Counted from the first letter of the stretch, positions 35,291-46,900 are shown. The stretch is DNA of 64,000 nt from Symbiodinium natans (GCA_905221605.1 CAJNDS010000185.1:38501-102500); one strand, 5' to 3'. Numbers and translations: made by a program. The notes: generated by a model not told the origin, from the sequence alone.

Positions 35291-35535
35291 CTAGGTTTAC
35301 GGTGTATTTAGGGCTTAGCATGTTCAAGGCTTCAGCCCTTCTTAACGCGAACCGAGCCCTGAAACCAGCAGTTTGCAACTGTCAATGCCCTCTACTAGAG
35401 TCTAGGGCTGGAGCTGAGGGTTTAAGGTTTAGGGTTTAGGGTTTAGGGTTTAGGGTTTAGGGTTTAGGGTGTAAGGTTCAGGGTTCAGGGTTCAGGGTTT
35501 CGGGATGAGGGTTAGGGCTTCGGGTTTAGGTTTAG

Positions 35536-35715
35536 GGTTTAGGGTTTTTAGGGGGTTTAGGGGGTTTAGGGGGTTTAGGGGGTTTAGGGGGTTTAGGGGG
35601 TTTAGGGGGTTTACGGGGTTTAGGGGGTTTCGGGGGTTTGGGGGGTTTTAGGGGGTTAGGCGGTTTAGGGGGCTTAGGGGGTTTCGGGGGTTTAGGGGGC
35701 TTAGGGGTTTAGGGT
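35536..35715 (+). repeat. Variant array (TTTAGGGGG)n, about 18 units
   Basis: A 9-mer with two extra G per unit; a few units TTTCGGGGG or CTTAGGGGG. Confidence 0.95.
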
Positions 35716-35869
35716 TCAACCTGGAAAAGACTAATAACACTTTATTTCCAGGGCTGGCTGAGAAGCGTTTAGGGTTTAGGGTTTAGGGTTTAGGGTTTAG
35801 GGTTTAGGGTTTAGGGTTTAGGGTTTAGGGTTTAGGGTTTAGGGTTTAGGGTTTAGGGTTTAGGGTTTA

Positions 35870-36035
35870 GGGCACCCCAAATAGAGTAGAATCCCTAAAA
35901 GGAACCTAAAAAGGGGCACCCCCCATTTTTCGGAAACCCCCATATGGGGATCTGGTGGAGTAATGGTTTAGTTTGGGTATTTCCCAAAATAGGGGTACCC
36001 CTTCGAAACCCCTATTTTCGGCAACCCACGTTTGG
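35870..36035. mobile_element. Family J element pair
   Basis: ATTTTTCGGAAACCCCCATA followed by GGGTATTTCCCAAAATAGGG and TATTTTCGGCAACCC: one right end and one whole copy side by side, starting at the end of a TTTAGGG array. Confidence 0.5.
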
Positions 36036-37084
36036 GCTTCGGGAGCCTCACTAAGCAGGTTTGAGGCAAGCGGGTTAACTGCAGCGCGCAGAAGTTTCGA
36101 GTTTTTCTGGGCTTTAGGGCTAAGGTTGGGTAGTTGGGCAATCTTGGTTCACGCCGAAAGGTGTCATATCCCCCAGGCCCTAAACCCTAAACCTAAACCC
36201 TAAACCCTACACCCTAAACCCTCAACCCAAACCTTAAACCCTAAACCCTAAACCCTAAACCCTAAACCCTAAACCCTAAACCCTAAACCCTAAACCCTAA
36301 ACCCTCAACCCACCCCTTAAACCCTAAACCCTAAACCCTAAACCCTAAACCCTAGCCCTAAACCCTAAACCCCAAGCGAACCAGGGCTCTGCCCCTGAGT
36401 CCAGCGACTTCGCTTCTGCGGCGCCGTTCCCTCCAGGCCCACCCTTGGCTCATGGACGCTTCAGGTGAGAGTTTAGGGTGTAGGGTTTAGGGTTTAGGGT
36501 TTAGGGTTTAGGGTTCGGGGTTTAGGGTTTAGGGTTTAGAGGTTACAGCAAATAATTAGTCTATGCCTACCACAATGTCTAATGACATTCTCCCTTGGGA
36601 GATGGGATTTCATGGCCTTAGAGTGCTCATATATTTATAGAGAGAGAGAGAGAAAAAGAAAAAAAAAAAAAAAAGAGAGAGCACAAAAAAACTGGACAGT
36701 TTGGTTCTGGTGACCTACCATCATCCATGCCCCCCCCCCCCCCCCCCCCCAACCCGAACGACCTTGCATTTCCGGAAGTCATTGCCCCAAGCATCCCTTT
36801 TTTCAACTCTAGGTTCCCTTACAAGCCCCGTTAAAACAAAAAGGGCACCCTCTTTCTGCATAGGTTACTCTTGGGTCTGGAAGATATTCGGTGGGTTTGG
36901 GGCTTAGGGTTCCCCCTCTTTCTTCCTGGGTGACTCTTGGGTCTAGAAGATATTCGGTGGGTTTAGGGCTTAGGGTTCAGGGTTGAGGGCTTGAGGTTGA
37001 GTTTTTCCTTCTTGGGCTTGTGGCAAGGAGCAGAGGTCGAGGGTTCAGGGCTTAGAGTTCAGGCCGAAGGGCCTCATAGGTGGC

Positions 37085-37222
37085 TTCAAGTAGGTTTTGG
37101 TGCCCCAAATGGGCATTTCCCAAAAAAGGGGTAACCCCTTATGTATCCCCAAAGACTGTATGATCCGTTTCAAGGAACCCCCAAAAAGGGTGTCCCTACT
37201 GTCGGAAACCCCCAGATAGGAG
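37085..37222. mobile_element. Family J TIR element
   Basis: GGGCATTTCCCAAAAAAGGG and, inverted, GGGTTTCCGACAGTAGGGAC. Confidence 0.55.
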
Positions 37223-37436
37223 TACAACGACGTGTGGGGTGAAGGCTGTCCATGGACCTGCGAAAATCAGGGAGCGACGTGAGGCAGGCTTTGGGCTTAG
37301 GGGCTTAGGGGCTAAGGGCTAAGGGGCTAAGGGGCTAAGGGGCTTGGGGGCTTAGGGGCTTAGGGGCTTAGGGGCTTAGGGGCTTAGGGGTTTCGGGGCC
37401 TATGGGCTTGGGGTGTAGGGTTTAGGGTTGACTAGT

Positions 37437-37535
37437 TCATGGCTGGGATACTATGAAAAATTCAAATTTCTATTCCTTATTGTGTTTAAGTACCCTTAAA
37501 AATGTAAAATGCTACCCCACTACGACAGAGTTGAG
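37437..37535. mobile_element. Family F element
   Basis: GTTCATGGCTGGGATACTAT .. CAAATTTCTATTCCTTATTG .. AAAATGCTACCCC. Colinear with intron 3 of copy 3; no strong TIR is seen. Confidence 0.55.
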
Positions 37536-37828
37536 GGTTCAGGGTCCAGGGTTGAGGGTTGAGGGTTTAGGGTTTAGGGTTTAGGGCCTACAGTACCAGA
37601 CCCTTGGTCCACAGCAGGCGAGCGCGGAGACCGACCTTTCCTGATTTTCGCCGCAAGGTGAAACGTGAGATCTTGCTGACATTACTCTAGCTTGGCTCCT
37701 TAAACCCTCTTAAAAATCTACTCCCATCATATGACCCTCTTGAACCCAAGAAGGGAACCTATGTACTATCCCAGAGGCCGACACTAGCACTGGCTTCCCC
37801 AGGATGAACCTGGGGCCGAGGAGACTAT

Positions 37829-39078
37829 TCAGGCCTGATGGACAGGCAGCTGCGGCTTGACGTTGGGGGGCGCGATCCCAGAGTAGGTACCGCAGAAGGA
37901 GCGGACATGCTCACAGAAGCTCTGCAGAGCGACCTTGCCACCACGCCTGCGCTCAAGGGTTTAGGGTTTAGGGTTTAGGGTTTAGGGTTTAGGGTTTAGG
38001 GTTTAGGGTTTAGGCTTAGGGCTTAGGGCTTAGGGCTTAGGGCTTAGGGCTTAGGGCTTAGGGCTTAGGGCTTAGGGATTAGGGCTTAGGGCTAGGGTTT
38101 AGGGTTTAGGGTTTAGGGTTTAGGGCTTAGGGTTTAGGGTTTAGGGTTTAGGGTTTAGGGTTTAGGGTTTAGGGTTTAGGGTTTAGGGTTTAGGGTTTAG
38201 GGTTTGGGGTTTGGGGTTTGGGGTTTGGGGTTTAGGGTTTAGGGTTCACTGCGCCTGTGCTCACTCTCCGGGCGAGGGCCCTCTGAGAGCAACTTGGACT
38301 CCTTCTCCAGCTTCCGGAGTTGCAGCTCTGCCTCGTGAAGCATCAGCCAGAAGTCAGAGCAATCCTCCAAGACCTGGCACATGCTGTCCAGATGCACAAG
38401 CGTCAGCTCCAGGTACCTCTGCGAGTCTTTCTGCGCGTCGGTGAGCTCCAAGCCGAATTGAGATTGGCACTCGAGGCTTCCGCTCTCATCCTCGACAGGC
38501 TCGGGCAAAGAGCTCATCACCAACTGGTCCACTGTGAGCTGCGTGCACTGCCCCAGATACTGCGCGTACTTCAGCAAGTCGATGTAGTCAGCACGGACTG
38601 ACTGCGCCTCCTTCCGCATCGTTGCGATGCTGCCATGAAGCTCCACCGTGCACTCATGCAGCTCCGCATTTCCGTGCCCTCTTGCTGCCCAAAGTAGTGT
38701 CGGAAGCTTGTCGAGGGCATCGCTTGCCGTTGTTGCAAGCTTGCCAGCCACCATCTGCGCTGAACCTATAAGCTCCACCACGAAATTTTGCGTGATCCCA
38801 GCGGCTCCTAGCAAGTCCCTGTCTGTCTGCGAGAAGCAGGTCGTGACAACTTGCAGATGGCCCACGAAAGCCTCGCTGAAGACCTTTAAGTCCGTGGCGC
38901 TCGGCTGATATAAAGGCCGTGCAGCCTGGTAGGAGCTACAGGAGCTGGCCGAAACCACAGACCCAGTGGTCTGAAAATAAGCCGGGCTCACGCCAACGCT
39001 GCTTACTATCACAGACCCGTCGTGAACTTGGGAACGGGAGCCCCAATCCCGCGGGCTTCCGCCCGCAGTGGCTCGCAT
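37829..39078 (-). CDS. Paralogue copy 2: same family, two exons split by a telomere-repeat intron, 313 aa
   Basis: Exon 1 is 38255-39078 (824 nt) and exon 2 is 37829-37946 (118 nt); together 942 nt, 313 codons plus stop, against 312 in copy 1. Exon 1 carries RDWGSRSQ, SASSCSSYQ, DYIDLLKYAQYLGQC and [18 protein letters not shown]; exon 2 carries LQSFCEHVRSFCGTYSG, the conserved C-terminal block of copy 1. The frame is phase 2 across the junction (AG|G, Arg). Without the intron the frame would run a few codons into telomere repeat and lose the C-terminus. ATG at 39076-39078; CCTAG eight bases upstream is a possible trans-splice acceptor. Function unknown. An alternative is that the array has inactivated the gene; the exact length and frame recovery argue for splicing. 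Confidence 0.8.
37947..38254 (-). other. Inferred GC-AG intron of copy 2 made of telomere repeats
   Basis: On the minus strand the exon ends ...CACAG, the intron begins GCGCAGTGAACCCTAAACCC and ends CTTGAGCGCAG before GCGTGG. The body 37956-38246 is nearly all CCCTAAA units (minus strand), with a sub-array of the variant GCCCTAA at about 38014-38090. It is flanked by a 17 bp near-direct repeat (37939-37955 and 38247-38263, 14 of 17 identical) that contains the AG|GC splice context on both sides, as expected of a duplicated target site. Seen: repeat, array, frame. Inferred: splicing. Confidence 0.7.
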
Positions 39079-40965
39079 GATGCTACCTAGGAACGATGTG
39101 TCTTAATTACTCGCATTCTTGGGCCAATAAAGAGGTTCTGCCGAAGCACCTACCGATCCCATCAGCGTCCAACGGTCCATGAATCCCTCGTGGCTGAGGC
39201 GGCTCAGGCTCAGGTGTCATGGGCTCCCTGCTACCCCCCTCTATACTATCCCCCCCTAGGTTCCCCCCTTAAATAACCTTAGTTAGGCTTGATTAGCCCT
39301 GAATTGCCTTAACTATGCTGGGGGAACCTAGGAAGAGTAGCTTGTTTTTGGGTTTTTTTTTTTGGGGGGGGGGGGGGAGAGTTTAGTAGGGGAACCCACG
39401 AAGGTGCTCTAGCTGTCTGCACTGAGGCTGAGGCAGCACGGAGGACACGTGGTGCGTCTCCTTTCAGGTTCTGGGAGCTGTAGGGACGCACGGCCCAAAG
39501 TTGGGCACGTGGCTTTCGGTTTAGTCATGAAATCTGACTTGCCCCCCCTCCCCCCCCAGCACAAAAGGCCAGTACAACGCCTGTTTAAGCTTAATGGAGT
39601 GTGCTAAAGCCGGTGCCCAAAAACCGCTAGTCAGGGCATGCATAAGCTCCTCCTCAACCGCAGAAGGGAAGATGTACCATATTTTAAGCCCACGTTGGTA
39701 CAAGCCCATCAACACAAAGAACCCCCTCTAGAATCCTAAGCGCTTAAGCATTTCTCAAGCCCCTGAACCCTACACCCTGAACCCTAGGCAGCATCCTAGT
39801 CACAGTCCAGGCGCCTCTCACCCATGCGTTTGCAAATGCAACAGCACCGACCACGAACCCTGGACCCTGAACCCCAAACCCCAAGCCCTCAACCTAACAA
39901 CGCCTAAACCCAAACAGCCGAGACCCCAAATCTCAGGTTGGGCATACAACACCAACTTGCTAGAGAAAACTCACCCTGTCATGAGTCATCAGCCTAGGAC
40001 CAAAACCGTTGGGGTTGAGGGTTTAGGGATTTAGGGCACCCCAAACCCTTACATCTACAGGCAGAATTCATCCTGCTCCCTGGCCGCAATGTCCCAGAAG
40101 TCTCCACCTTTGACCTTGCATGGTGACCCGGCTTCAAGAGCTTCTTCAAGGGCTTCAGGATATACGGTGCAGGGATTTAGGACTGAAACTTTGGGGTCTT
40201 ACGCCAAGGCAGGCTTTCGGGTTGTCGTAATTAGGGGCGAATATGGGGTTGATTTAAGACCCCATAAGGTTCTTATATGGCTTAATAATACGAGCATTCT
40301 TGCCGTGGATTAAGAAGGTCTCAAGATGGCACAACAATGGCTTTAGTCAAGGCTTTAGATGGCTCTTGTAGTACATGTCCAAGCTCTTGGGGAGTATGCT
40401 ACTGGGTCTCGTTTTTCGGGAGCCGTCTGAAGACGTTCTGTCGTGAACGACTGCCCCAGCAATGACCCTGCAGTATCGCGATTGGGGTCCTCAACCCTGA
40501 ACCCTGAACCCTTCAGGGCTTATGGTTTAGGACTTAGGTCCGCAAGTCCTCAAAAACATAACCTACAACGCCCAAACCTGGAGGTTCATAGTTTCAGTGC
40601 ACTAGAAGTAAAACGTCAACAACTGTAGCTAGTTGCGACCTTCTTTGGGTTACTCGCAACCCTAGTTGCGCTAAACCCACGGTGCTTCAGGCCCAGGGCG
40701 TTTTCAAACCTGGCCAAAAGAAGTGCGCAGCCTCACGCCTTTACTCTGCAGCCTGACAGGCCTTATGCTTACTTCTCCAATAACCAAGGGGAAAAATGTT
40801 ACACTTAATATTCCTACTAATTAAGGAAAACCAAAAGTAATAAAGTTCAGCTAAAGGCGAAGTAAGTATGCGCTGGAGGAATTTCGGGGGTTTAGGGTCT
40901 ATGGGTTTAGGGGGTTTATAGACCCTAATTCCAAAGCAAGCCTTTCAAGCTAAAACACCCTAACA

Positions 40966-41080
40966 GTAAACCTTGAAGCCTACTTGAACGTTCACGGGTA
41001 CTTTTAAGTAAGGTTCTAAGTAGGGCAATATGGTTGGGACCTTAGTTCGGGTACCTACAGCCCAACTTATAAGGACCCCT
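40966..41080. mobile_element. Family A TIR element, diverged
   Basis: CTACTTGAACGTTCACGGGT with AAGTAAGG and AAGTAGGGC; the right end (GGTACCTACAGCCC) is weaker. The array 41088-41225 follows closely. Single family A ends without a clear partner also occur at 12893-12970 and 34829-34870. Confidence 0.45.
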
Positions 41081-41097
41081 AAACCCCAAACCCTGAA

Positions 41098-41165
41098 CCC
41101 TAAACGCCTAAACCCTAAACGCGTAAACCCTAAACGCGTAAACCCTAAACGCGTAAACCCTAAAC
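41098..41165 (+). repeat. Higher-order variant (CCCTAAACGCGTAAA)n
   Basis: A 15-mer of one standard and one GCG-variant unit repeated three to four times: amplification of a pair, not of a single unit. Confidence 0.9.
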
Positions 41166-41257
41166 CCTGAACCCTAAACCCTAAACCCTAAACCCTAAAC
41201 CCTAAACCCTAAACCCTAAACCCTACACTCCAAGCAAACCCCACCCCCCAAAACCCT

Positions 41258-41336
41258 GGGCGGAACGGCCCCCTGGAGCTGGTTGTCCGGCATCCAGGCC
41301 TGGGCATCGGCTGCTTGGGGGAGTTCGAAATCAGGG
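41258..41336 (+). other. Exon-like island between C-type and G-type arrays
   Basis: The plus strand reads GPLELVVRHPGLGIGCLGEF. Confidence 0.3.
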
Positions 41337-41517
41337 TTTAGGGTTTAGGGTTTGGGGTTTGGGGTTTGGGGTTTCGGGTTTAGGGTTTAGGGTTTAGGGT
41401 TTCAGGGTTTTAGGGTTTAGGGTTTAGGGTTTAAGGTTTTTAGGTTGAGCACTTTACGAGGGCTTAGGGCAGGAAGCCACACATTGCCCAGGCATAGGAG
41501 TGAAACTTTACTAGGCT

Positions 41518-41768
41518 TGGGGGTTTGGGGTTTGGGGTTTGGGGTTTAGGGTTTAGGGTTTAGGGTTTAGGGTTTGGGGTTTGGGGTTTGGGGTTTAGGG
41601 TTTAGGGTTTAGGGTTTAGGGTTTAGGGTTTAGGGTTTAGGGTTTAGGGTTTAGGGTTTAGGGTTTAGGGTTTAGGGTTTAGGGTTTAGGGTTTAGGGTT
41701 TAGGGTTTAGGGTTTAGGGTTTAGGGTTTAGGGTTTAGGGTTTAGGGTTTAGGGTTTAGGGTTTAGGG
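41518..41768 (+). repeat. Interstitial TTTGGGG/TTTAGGG array
   Basis: Blocks of TTTGGGG alternate with TTTAGGG, then about 25 perfect TTTAGGG units. Confidence 0.95.
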
Positions 41769-42774
41769 CTTGGGGTTCCAGGGTTCCAGGGTTCCTGGGG
41801 TTATAGGGGTCCAGGATTCGGGGGGTCCCCCAACAGGGTTAGCCCCCAAGAGCGGCAGACCTCATGCTCAGCTAGTACTGTCGGTGGCTTCGGGTTTTGG
41901 ATCTAGGTTTCAGGGTTTGGCGACCTGCACAGCTTAGCTTTGCAGGGGTCATAATGCAATAAGTCTAGGGTATTAATGCAGACGGTATGTTGCGAACTAC
42001 TCCTCTATGCAACCCTACATAAACCCTATAGCAACCCCCTATAAACCCTACTATAAAAACAAAACAATAAAACAAAAAATGAAGCCCTGCATAAAACCCT
42101 AAACCCTAAACCCTACATACACCCTAGATCAACCCCATACAAACCCTAAATAGAAACTAAAAAACATATTAAACCCTGCAAAAACAGGAACTGTGAGCCG
42201 CAACTGAGGCCAGCGGCAAAGTTGGGCGACGCTTTGAGGCTCAGCCGCTGCGCTTTGCCGCCCAGCGTCGTGGTGCGTTCGGTGGCTGACGGACGGGCGA
42301 GTGTTGCTTGGGGGGGTTTAGGGTTTAGGGTGTTTAGGTTTAGGGCTTAGGTTTAGGGTTTAGGGTTTAGGGTTTAGGGTTTAGGGTTTAGGGTTTAGGG
42401 TTTAGGGTTTAGGGTTTAGGGTTTAGGGTTTAGGGTTTAGGGTTTAGGGTTTAGGGTTTTGGGTTCGTTTTTCTAGGGTGTGGGGCTTTAGGGGGTTCAG
42501 GAGTGTCTAGGGGCCCAAATCTTCATCTTGCCGTGGAGAGGTAGCTTCAGTGAGTCATTGGGTCCGGGCAAGGGGGGTTTACACGCCTGCAACAAACGGC
42601 TGAGTATTCCAAAAGGTCTAGAGGGAGCGGCATAAGTACGAGTAGCATCACGACATGGCAACCGGAGTCTCCGGCAATCCTAATGCTAAGGGTTCCTGCT
42701 TCTGCTGCGCTCATAAGAATCCTGAATACAACTGCAACCGAAAGAAAAACGACACAACAATGTAACAGCATAAT

Positions 42775-42835
42775 TCGGGATGTTCCCCCTTATACGAACA
42801 GTCCTTAATAGGGATTATGGACTGTTAGTAGAAGA
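42775..42835. mobile_element. Family B TIR element, short or truncated
   Basis: GGGATGTTCCCCCTTATACG, ACAGTCCTTAATAGGGATTA then GGACTGTTAGTA; the outer right end is missing. Confidence 0.55.
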
Positions 42836-43262
42836 AACACAAATAACCATTTGAAAATAATCATACATGGCTAGCCTTAGTGCAGCAACTGCTTCAAGCT
42901 CCGGTAGCTCCCGCAGTGCGACAAGGAAGATGCCGGCTGCCGCACACCCTAAAACCTGTTCAGCAAACCCTAAACCCTAAACCCTAAACCCTTATCCCTA
43001 AGGCCTAAACCCTAAAACCCTAAACCCCTAAGCTCTCGAAGAGCTCTATGGGCTTCAGCGTTTCAAGGTTCAGGACTTCGAGGTTGAGAGGGCTAAGGGG
43101 GGATCAGGTTGATGGCTCAGGAATAAGGGTTTCGGGTTTAGAGTTCAGAAACCCTAAACCCTAAAACCCTAAACCCTAAACTTTAGAAAATGTAAACGCA
43201 GTCTGTGCCAACTGGAGGGTCGCCTGAAAGAGCCGCCGACGGAGAGAAGTTCCTAGCCAGGG

Positions 43263-43391
43263 ATTTTGGTTTAGGTTTTAGGGCTTAGGGCTTAGGGCTT
43301 AGGGCTTAGGGCTTAGGGCTTAGGGCTTAGGGCTTAGGGCTTAGGGCTTAGGGCTTAGGGCTTAGGGCTTAGGGCTTAGGGCTTAGGGCTT
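43263..43391 (+). repeat. Variant array (TTAGGGC)n, about 18 units
   Basis: A 7-mer with the register T-to-C change in every unit. Confidence 0.95.
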
Positions 43392-43579
43392 GGGCTTTTG
43401 GGGGTTTATGTTTTGGCTTTAAGGGCCCCTACACGCCAAACCCTGAACACCATAAAATTTTCGGGTTTAGGGTTTAGGGCTTAGCTTGAGGCTTGCGGCC
43501 AAAGGTCCTCCAGAGTCGCGCCCCCCAACCCTACGAAGGCGTAGTCGGGGGAGGGGTCGAGGTAGGCGCTAAACCCCGG

Positions 43580-43680
43580 AGAAGCCTAGGACCACAAGGA
43601 ATACCCTTTTTGGCTTCAAGGGGCTTATAAAGGGGACCCAGACCCTAAAAAAAGGGAATACGGGCCTACTCTGGGTCCTA
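43580..43680. mobile_element. Family D TIR element joined to a telomere array
   Basis: GGCTTCAAGGGGCTTATAAA interior and right end, inverted, TAGGACCCAGAGTAGGCCC, which runs straight into CCTAAGCCCTAA units (43680-43806). Confidence 0.6.
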
Positions 43681-44083
43681 AACCCTAAGCCCTAAGCCCT
43701 AAGCCCTAAGCCCTAAGCCCTAAACCCTAAACCCTAAACCCTAAACCCTAAACCCTAAACCCTAAACCCTAAACCCTAAACCCCAAACCCTAAACCCTAA
43801 ACCCAAGAAAACCCTGACCGGATTCCAACAGAAGGGCCGGCCTTCCCGGGCTGTCCGCCTCTGAGATGCCAATTCTTCCTTCGTCACGCCACACACACAC
43901 ACACGGGCGAGCGTAGCGTTTAGCGTTCGAGGTTTAGGGTTTAGGGTCTAGGGTCTTGGGTTTATAGGGTTTTGGTTTTGGAGTTGAGGGTTTGGGGTTT
44001 GGGGTTCGGGTAAGCTTGAACCCCTCAAGGGCTGCCTGAATCACTGCATATGCTCCTTATGTCCACTTCCACCTCAACTTCTA

Positions 44084-44214
44084 GCTATAAATGAATTCTT
44101 TAGCTGCCTTGTTATGAAACCCTAACCCTAAACCCTAAACCCTAAACCCTAGACCCTAAACCCTAAACCGGAAAAGGCTAAAGATCTAAAGTTACAGTAA
44201 AGCACCACAAAGAC
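44084..44214. repeat. Family L dispersed repeat, filled with a CCCTAAA array
   Basis: CTAGCTATAAATGAATTC .. TTTAGCTGCCTTGTTATG, then about seven CCCTAAA units (44117-44168), then AAAGGCTAAAGATCTAAAGT. Colinear with 61812-61913 on both sides of the array. Confidence 0.7.
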
Positions 44215-44452
44215 TTGTGATTAACAATGGCTCGCCTGGAGTCCTGGCCTTGAGCCCGAAACCCCCTTTTGCAGGGATTTCGGGTTTAGGGTTTAGGGTT
44301 TAGGGTTGTGGGTTTTGGGTTTAGGGTTTAGGGTTTAGGGTTTAGGCTTTAGGCTTTAGGGCTTTAGGGCTTTAGGGTCTAGGCTAGGGTCGACAAAACA
44401 CTTAGGGTTTAGGGTGTAGGGTTTAGGGCTTGGGGTTTAGGGTTTAGGGTTT

Positions 44453-44510
44453 AGGGTTCAGGGTTCAGGGTTCAGGGTTCAGGGTTCAGGGTTCAGGGTT
44501 CAGGGTTTAG
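44453..44510 (+). repeat. Variant array (TTCAGGG)n, about 8 units
   Basis: Same variant mixed into 19875-20005. Confidence 0.9.
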
Positions 44511-45487
44511 GGTTTAGGGTTTAGGGTTAACCCCACCGCCACACCCCCACACCCCACGCCCCCCCCCCCCCCCCCCACCCCCCACGCCAAAGCCTAAGAT
44601 ACCACTTACACAAATCGGTATACCAAGGCATACTTATTCCTGCAGGTTCGCAGCGCATGATTCAGCAGTACCATCTCTGGTCATTCTGGACATCTCCTTG
44701 ATTCCCTACTCCGAAACCCCCAAAACCCAAACCCCAAACCCCAAACCTATTCCCTAAACCCAAAACCCTAAACCCTAGATCCTAAACCCTAGGCCAACAG
44801 TAAGGATTCAGACAGGCCGCGAGCAGGGGAGGAAGCATTGGACCGGAGCCTTGGGCCCACGTGCACTTGGAAAATCAAAAGGGGGCGCGAGAGGGTTTCA
44901 GGGCTCAGGGGTTCAGGGTTTAGGGTTTTAGAACCCCCCTTCCCCCCCCCCTTGGGAGGTAAAGGGGTGAAATAGGTTTTAGGGTTTCGGGTTCAGGGGT
45001 TTAGGGTTTAGGGTTGAGGGTTCAGGGTTTAGGATTTAGGGTTTAGGGTTCAGGGCTTAGGGTTTAGGACTCAGGGTTTAGGGTTTACGGTTTCAAGTTT
45101 AGGGTTTTGGGTTCAGGATTTAGGGCTTGAGGGTTTAGGGCTTCCCAACCCTAGCTGGTTCTTGCTCGGAATTAGGGGGAAGGCCCTCTTTGAATCTCCT
45201 ACAGAGTTGTGTCCTAAACCCTAAACCCTAAACCCTTGAGCCCTACATAAACACTTTGGGTGGAAGGCTTCCAAAACACAGAGCCCCCAGGGGCCACCAC
45301 GTACGCACCGCCGGCAGCGTGTCTGGCAGCAAGCCCTGAGACAAAGAGAGTTCGGGATAGGGGTTAGGGTGTTTGGGGTTAGGTAGGGGAGCTTAGGTTG
45401 AAGGGACTCCGACTGGCGGCCTGCCACCCGAGAGAAGCCACGAGAATTACTTGAGATGCTGCCATTCAAGTCCCATGATTCCCTTAG

Positions 45488-45758
45488 GGTTTCGGTTTAA
45501 GGTTTAGGGTTTAGGGTTTAGGGTTTAGGGTTTAGGGTTTAGGGTTTAGGGTTTAGGGTTTAGGGTTTAGGGTTTAGGGTTTAGGGTTTAGGGCTTAGGG
45601 TTTAGGGTTTAGGGTTTAGGGTTTCGGGTTTAGGGTTTAGGGATTAGGGTTTAGGGTTTAGGGTGTAGGGTTTAGGGTTTAGTGCTTAGGGTTTAGGGCT
45701 TTGGGCTTAGGGTGTAGGGTGTAGGGCTTGGGGTTTAGGATTTAGGGTTCAGGGTCTA
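45488..45758 (+). repeat. TTTAGGG array with mixed variants
   Basis: About 15 perfect units then TTTCGGG, GTAGGG and TTAGGGC variants. Confidence 0.9.
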
Positions 45759-45766
45759 GGGTTCTA

Positions 45767-45955
45767 GTCCGTAGCGTACAACTCCTATCCGGAGACTATA
45801 GTATGGGAGGCGTCCGGTGAATTCTGCCAGGGCCTTGCAGAGTTTCGCATGCCACCCGATGGCGCCACGGGGAACTGTGAGGGAGCTTCTCTCAGGAAGC
45901 TCTGCGGGTTTAGGCGATGGAGTGTGGAGATTAGGGTTCGCGGACTTGCAACAAC
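45767..45955. other. 189 bp array-free island, open on both strands
   Basis: Plus: YNSYPETIVWEASGEFCQGL and on. Minus: an open frame with VPRGAIGWHAKLCKALAEF. Both look protein-like, which shows how weak single-island coding calls are. Confidence 0.25.
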
Positions 45956-46203
45956 GGGTTTAGGTCTAGGGTTTAGAGTCTGGGGTGAAGACGCCGACCC
46001 AGGTCGTGATTAAGGGGTTTCCGGCTTTCGGTTTTAGGGATGTGGGGGTTAAGCTCCCTAAACCCGAAACCATGAACCCTAACTAAACCTTAGACCCTAA
46101 GCCCGAAAAACCACCCTGCCCCCGCCCTGCCCTTTCATGGACAAACGTGCGCACCTGCAGAAGTGTCGGCTCCTTCTCAACCTCTTCTCTCCTGGCACTG
46201 GCT

Positions 46204-46316
46204 GGTTTAGCTGGGTTGGCCTTTAAACCCCCTGAAAAATATTTATACATAGGGCCCCTTAAAAAAACCCAAATAAGGAAAATAAGAAATGTCCCAAAAA
46301 CCAACCTAGTTAGGAT
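46204..46316. mobile_element. Family G TIR element
   Basis: TTAGCTGGGTTGGCCTTTAA and, inverted, CTAACTAGGTTGGTTTTTGG; interior AAACCCAAATAAGG as in intron 4 of copy 3. Confidence 0.7.
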
Positions 46317-46798
46317 CTGTCTTAAACGCTAAAACCCTCGAGGGCGTCAGTCCGATTGTTCAGGGTTCCGGGCTTTAGTCTATGACAGGAGTAGTGTTCA
46401 GGCTTGAGGGTTGGGGGGTTCGAGGTCTGGGCGGCACCTGATAGTGTGGGCTAAACCCTAAACCCTAAATCGACCCCAACATGCTGCCGCCGGACTGCTT
46501 GCTGCAAAATCCCCGAACCCTAAACTCTCAAGAGGCCCCGGGGTAGGAGCCCTATGTAATCCCTTAAAGGATATATATATATGGGGGGGGGTCTAAAGTC
46601 TGAATCAGATTCAGATTCAGGGATGGGGTACCTCATTCCGTCATCCCCTACTAACCAACAGTAAGTATTTCCGTTCAGGGTCCGTGGCAAGTGCCTCAAG
46701 TGCCCCAAGTGACGCCCGTTCAGGGCCCCAAGTGTGACTTGACTGAGGTGTCTCCAGTGCCAGTGCTCCGACATGACCCTCCAGGTGGTTTAGGGTTT

Positions 46799-46900
46799 AG
46801 GCCCTAAACCCCTAAACCCCTAAACCCCTAAACCCCTAAACCCCTAAACCCCTAAACCCCTAAACCCCTAAACCCCTAAACCCCTAAACCCCTAAACCTG
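46799..46900 (+). repeat. Variant array (CCCCTAAA)n, about 12 units
   Basis: An 8-mer with one extra C per unit. Confidence 0.95.

Larger units (their letters stand above)
30816..37828. repeat. Spacer between copies 1 and 2
   Basis: 7 kb of arrays (30849-30906, 31223-31400, 32033-32109, 32170-32235, 32520-32650, 33415-33490, 34962-35290, 35440-35470, 35536-35872, 36178-36376, 36478-36540), family A, B, C, D, F, J and M elements and the 33.5-34.1 kb block. No other paralogue fragment was seen. Confidence 0.7.
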
